From Candidatus Gottesmanbacteria bacterium (lineage in GTDB: Bacteria > Patescibacteriota > Microgenomatia > UBA10105 > UBA927), in contig JACREP010000031.1 of the NCBI GenBank assembly GCA_016218185.1, positions 1 to 5,567 of the forward strand: a stretch of DNA of 5,567 nt, written 5' to 3'. Within the stretch, counting starts at the first letter, position 1. Each line of letters opens with the position of its first letter. The notes beneath the pieces are model-generated. The model had not been told where the DNA came from and made no database searches. It saw only the letters and a program-made list of their open reading frames with translations. The translations under genes were made by a program, and so were the position numbers. Positions 4,175 to 5,567 of the stretch are shown here, piece after piece.

Positions 4175-4900
4175 TTAACGAAAGAATGTACCGACCAGGT
4201 AGGCCACGGATGCGGAAGTCATCCCGACAATCAGCGTTTCTGCTATGGCGCGGAGAAGTGATATTTTTGTCACCTGCCAGCGCAGTGTGCCCAACAGTAG
4301 AAGCGCCATGAACGTAAAGAGAATGGACAGGAGGAAAACTGATGGTGAGGATGCGGCAACAACATACGGAACAAGCGGGATAAACCCGAACGTTATAAAC
4401 GAAAGGAAGGTGGCAAGACCCACGGCGAGAGGTTTTTCATGTTCCGGATTGGGAAGCGTAAGCTCATCGTGCATCATAAATTCCGTCCAGTAGCGCTCGT
4501 TTTTGGCCAGGAGAGTTGTTAACGATTTTGCGTCGGCGTCAGTAAAACCTTTGTCTTTGAGAATTTGTTCGGTTTCCTCTTTTTCCATATCCGCGGAATG
4601 GCGGATTTCATGGCGTTCTTTGGCTTTTTCGGAGCGATAGACGTCCTGTTCGGATCGGATGGACAGAAAGCTCCCCAAGCTCATGGACACGCCGTCGGCA
4701 AAGAGGTTGGCCAAACCAAAGAGTAGGACCGAAATAAACGGAACACTGGGGATGCTGGCGGGAGCCTGGGCGCCCGTAAATCCGGCAACCACGGCAAACG
4801 TCGTGACGATGCCGTCATTGCCGCCGTAAACGATCTCCTTAAGATACGTGGAGAACGGAGAGATTTTGTGTTCGCGGGCCAGATGTTCGTCAAGGTTCAT
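4175..4900 (-). CDS. VIT1/CCC1-family divalent metal (Fe2+/Mn2+) transporter
   Basis: The 241-residue membrane protein belongs to the VIT/CCC1 family, which moves Fe2+ or Mn2+ out of the cytosol in exchange for protons. The first membrane helix carries the signature IVYGGNDGIVTTFAVVAG (23-40) with the conserved aspartate D29. The second has ADGVSMSLGSFLS (68-80) with M73. The cytoplasmic metal-binding domain (about 82-155) keeps the residues known from Eucalyptus VIT1 at a constant offset of seven: E95, E98, E106, E109, M142, M143 and E146. Three further hydrophobic helices follow (about 157-240). All expected metal ligands are therefore present and the protein looks intact. The ATG (4898-4900) is well placed for the family and the next in-frame Met is residue 73. 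The start lies two bases after the tRNA-Lys discriminator, with no room for a promoter or Shine-Dalgarno outside the tRNA. Metal preference cannot be read from the sequence. Confidence 0.93.
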   Translation of the reverse strand: MNLDEHLAREHKISPFSTYLKEIVYGGNDGIVTTFAVVAGFTGAQAPASIPSVPFISVLLFGLANLFADGVSMSLGSFLSIRSEQDVYRSEKAKERHEIRHSADMEKEETEQILKDKGFTDADAKSLTTLLAKNERYWTEFMMHDELTLPNPEHEKPLAVGLATFLSFITFGFIPLVPYVVAASSPSVFLLSILFTFMALLLLGTLRWQVTKISLLRAIAETLIVGMTSASVAYLVGTFFR

Positions 4901-4901
4901 G

Positions 4902-4974
4902 TGAGCGCAGGAGGAATCGAACCTCCAACCGTCTCCTTAAGAGGGAGATGCTCTGCCAATTGAGCTATGCGCCC
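4902..4974 (-). tRNA. tRNA-Lys (anticodon CUU)
   Basis: This 73-base tRNA has acceptor arms GGGCGCA (4968-4974) and TGCGCTC (4903-4909) with one G-U pair, and discriminator A at 4902. The D arm is GCTC/GAGC. The anticodon stem TCTCC/GGAGA encloses the loop CTCTTAA, giving anticodon CTT, which reads AAG. The T arm has the usual GGTTCGATTCC core. CCA is not encoded: the bases after the discriminator are C and then the ATG of the transporter gene. No clear promoter is seen directly upstream, so it is probably co-transcribed with the nuclease and tRNA-Arg. Confidence 0.96.
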
Positions 4975-5012
4975 AGAATAATTACTTCGTAATTTTCTGG
5001 GTAAACCCAGAA
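4972..5012. repeat. Two overlapping, mutually exclusive hairpins before tRNA-Lys
   Basis: CCCAGAATAATTAC (4972-4985) pairs with GTAATTTTCTGGG (4989-5001) with one bulged base and a three-base loop. The same TTCTGGG (4995-5001) can instead pair perfectly with CCCAGAA (5006-5012) across TAAA. The first three bases of tRNA-Lys belong to the first hairpin, so the alternatives could affect 5' processing. There is no T-run, so this is not a standard terminator. Confidence 0.6.
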
Positions 5013-5051
5013 TGTTCCCTTCCGAATTCCTGAGTAAAAACCCTCGAAATT

Positions 5052-5300
5052 TTAAGCCTTTTCTATTAGTTTCAATTTATATTTTCTTTTCCAGCCCTTA
5101 ATTTCTGCTTCTCGTTTCCGGGCTTCATTTTGTGTCTGATATACTTCACTGTAAACAATTTTAACCGGCCGTTTTCCCCTTAATGATCTTGCGCCTCGCT
5201 TATCATCAGTATTATGCTCTGTTTCTCTTCGTATTAAGTTTGTTGCAATACCAGTATAAAGTGTGCCGTCATTGCATATTGCTACATAGAGATGCCACAT
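5052..5300 (-). CDS. Small GIY-YIG nuclease-domain protein (YhbQ/UPF0213-like)
   Basis: The 82-residue protein is essentially one GIY-YIG endonuclease domain. Strand one is H-L-Y-V-A-I (3-8, the GIY position). Y-T-G (15-17) stands for YIG, R25 and H29 are in the active-site helix, and the catalytic glutamate is probably E64 or a near neighbour in A-R-K-R-E-A-E-I-K-G-W-K (60-71). The end is basic (KRKYKLKLIEKA), as usual for such stand-alone domains of about 80-100 residues, whose biological roles are mostly unknown. I start at ATG 5298-5300 because the family begins with the LYV strand; a longer in-frame reading would overlap tRNA-Arg. No strong Shine-Dalgarno is present. The gene is visibly more AT-rich than its neighbours and lies between tRNA-Arg and tRNA-Lys, flanked by hairpins, which suggests acquisition by transfer. 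It could be a homing-type or repair-type nuclease; the sequence does not decide. Confidence 0.9.
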   Translation of the reverse strand: MWHLYVAICNDGTLYTGIATNLIRRETEHNTDDKRGARSLRGKRPVKIVYSEVYQTQNEARKREAEIKGWKRKYKLKLIEKA

Positions 5301-5328
5301 AATGCATTTCTCAATTATTCGGCGTTTA

Positions 5329-5362
5329 CGCAGAAATCCTGATTGTATCGGGATATTCTGCG
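5329..5362. repeat. Hairpin abutting the 3' end of tRNA-Arg
   Basis: CGCAGAAATCC (5329-5339) pairs with GGATATTCTGCG (5351-5362) over 11 bp with one bulged base and an 11-base loop. It overlaps the last bases of tRNA-Arg and lies between that tRNA and the nuclease gene. No T-run follows on either strand. It may be a processing signal or the edge of an inserted segment. Confidence 0.55.
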
Positions 5363-5432
5363 CCCTTGAGAGGAATCGAACCTCTATCATCCCGTCCGAA
5401 GCGGGACACTCTGTCCGTTGAGCTACAAGGGC
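5361..5432 (-). tRNA. tRNA-Arg (anticodon UCG)
   Basis: This 72-base tRNA has perfectly paired acceptor arms GCCCTTG (5426-5432) and CAAGGGC (5362-5368), with discriminator G at 5361. The D arm is GCTC/GAGT. The anticodon stem TCCCG/CGGGA encloses the loop CTTCGGA, giving anticodon TCG, which reads CGA and probably other CGN codons. The T arm is AGAGG-TTCGATT-CCTCT. CCA is not encoded. Confidence 0.96.
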
Positions 5433-5448
5433 TGAATATCACAGCTTC

Positions 5449-5457
5449 ATTATAGCA
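5449..5457 (-). promoter_or_regulatory. Extended -10 promoter for tRNA-Arg
   Basis: A perfect TATAAT (5449-5454) preceded by TGC forms an extended -10 element 16 bases before the tRNA 5' end, leaving a short leader of about 8-10 bases. No convincing -35 is found, which is common when the extended -10 is present. It may also drive the nuclease, tRNA-Lys and transporter genes downstream. Confidence 0.62.
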
Positions 5458-5567
5458 AATTTTGGTGCAAAAGCTTTAATCTGAGTGTCTACACCCGGCG
5501 GGTGAAGTAGCTCTGCACCTGTTCTCTTCTGTCATTCTTCAAACGTAACTTGCCTGATCTCTTCCAA
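5458..5567. other. Right-edge stretch, possible tail of an unidentified minus-strand gene
   Basis: Two minus-strand frames are open at the edge. One ends in TGA at 5532-5534 and reads LEEIRQVTFEE; the other ends in TAG at 5489-5491 and reads WKRSGKLRLKNDRREQVQSY plus five residues. Both resemble ordinary C-termini, and the sequence is too short to choose. Between them and tRNA-Arg lies a small hairpin (CACCC-GCC-GGGTG near 5493-5505) without a T-run. Confidence 0.3.

Noticed and set aside
5301..5390. Thirty extra N-terminal residues for the GIY-YIG protein
   Set aside because: The extension would start inside tRNA-Arg and the family normally begins close to the LYV strand.
1..5567. CRISPR array, insertion sequence or rRNA gene
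   Set aside because: No regularly spaced direct repeats, transposase motifs or rRNA consensus blocks were found on either strand.

Overview
The window looks like a chromosomal segment of a small-genome bacterium, most plausibly a Patescibacteria (CPR) member of fairly balanced base composition. This is inferred from a trigger factor without its PPIase domain, short exported proteins of unknown function, tRNA genes without encoded CCA, very tight spacing, and several starts that lack a Shine-Dalgarno sequence and sit directly behind a -10 box. TGA works as a normal stop here (for example at 2588-2590 and 1257-1259), which argues against the glycine-TGA code of Gracilibacteria/SR1. Every supported gene is on the minus strand, so the biological reading order runs from right to left.

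Right block (5567 to 4175): the edge holds at most the tail of an unidentified gene. Then come a promoter with an extended -10, tRNA-Arg(UCG), an AT-rich 82-residue GIY-YIG nuclease, a cluster of hairpins, tRNA-Lys(CUU), and a VIT1/CCC1-type metal transporter whose ATG lies two bases past the tRNA discriminator. The spacing suggests one transcription unit in which tRNA processing may create the mRNA ends.

Middle block (4153 to 2588): two diverged tandem paralogs of a small exported lysozyme-like cell-wall hydrolase, each with a conserved E-S-x-x-G-K active-site motif. Between them lies about 370 bases without a convincing gene. It contains a near-consensus promoter (TTGACA, 17 bp, TATACT), an intrinsic terminator hairpin only a few bases after the predicted transcription start, then a long imperfect hairpin and a real Shine-Dalgarno. 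This looks like a regulated leader (attenuator) or a tiny RNA gene, and is the most unusual part of the window.

Left block (2605 to 1): tRNA-Leu(UAG) with its own promoter, then a promoter that should give a leaderless mRNA for an operon of an exported helical protein, a single-pass membrane protein (2-base gap) and the PPIase-less trigger factor (25-base gap). A further gene of unknown function, with its own -10 box inside an inverted repeat, runs off the left edge. Two perfect 16-18 bp palindromes lie inside coding sequence exactly where the proteins have Pro/Ala/Gly-rich linkers.

No CRISPR array, insertion sequence, rRNA or plus-strand gene was found. Nothing here proves a new defence or mobile system. 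The best candidates for new biology are the promoter-terminator leader of the wall hydrolase, the GIY-YIG cassette between tRNAs, and the tRNA/transporter junction.
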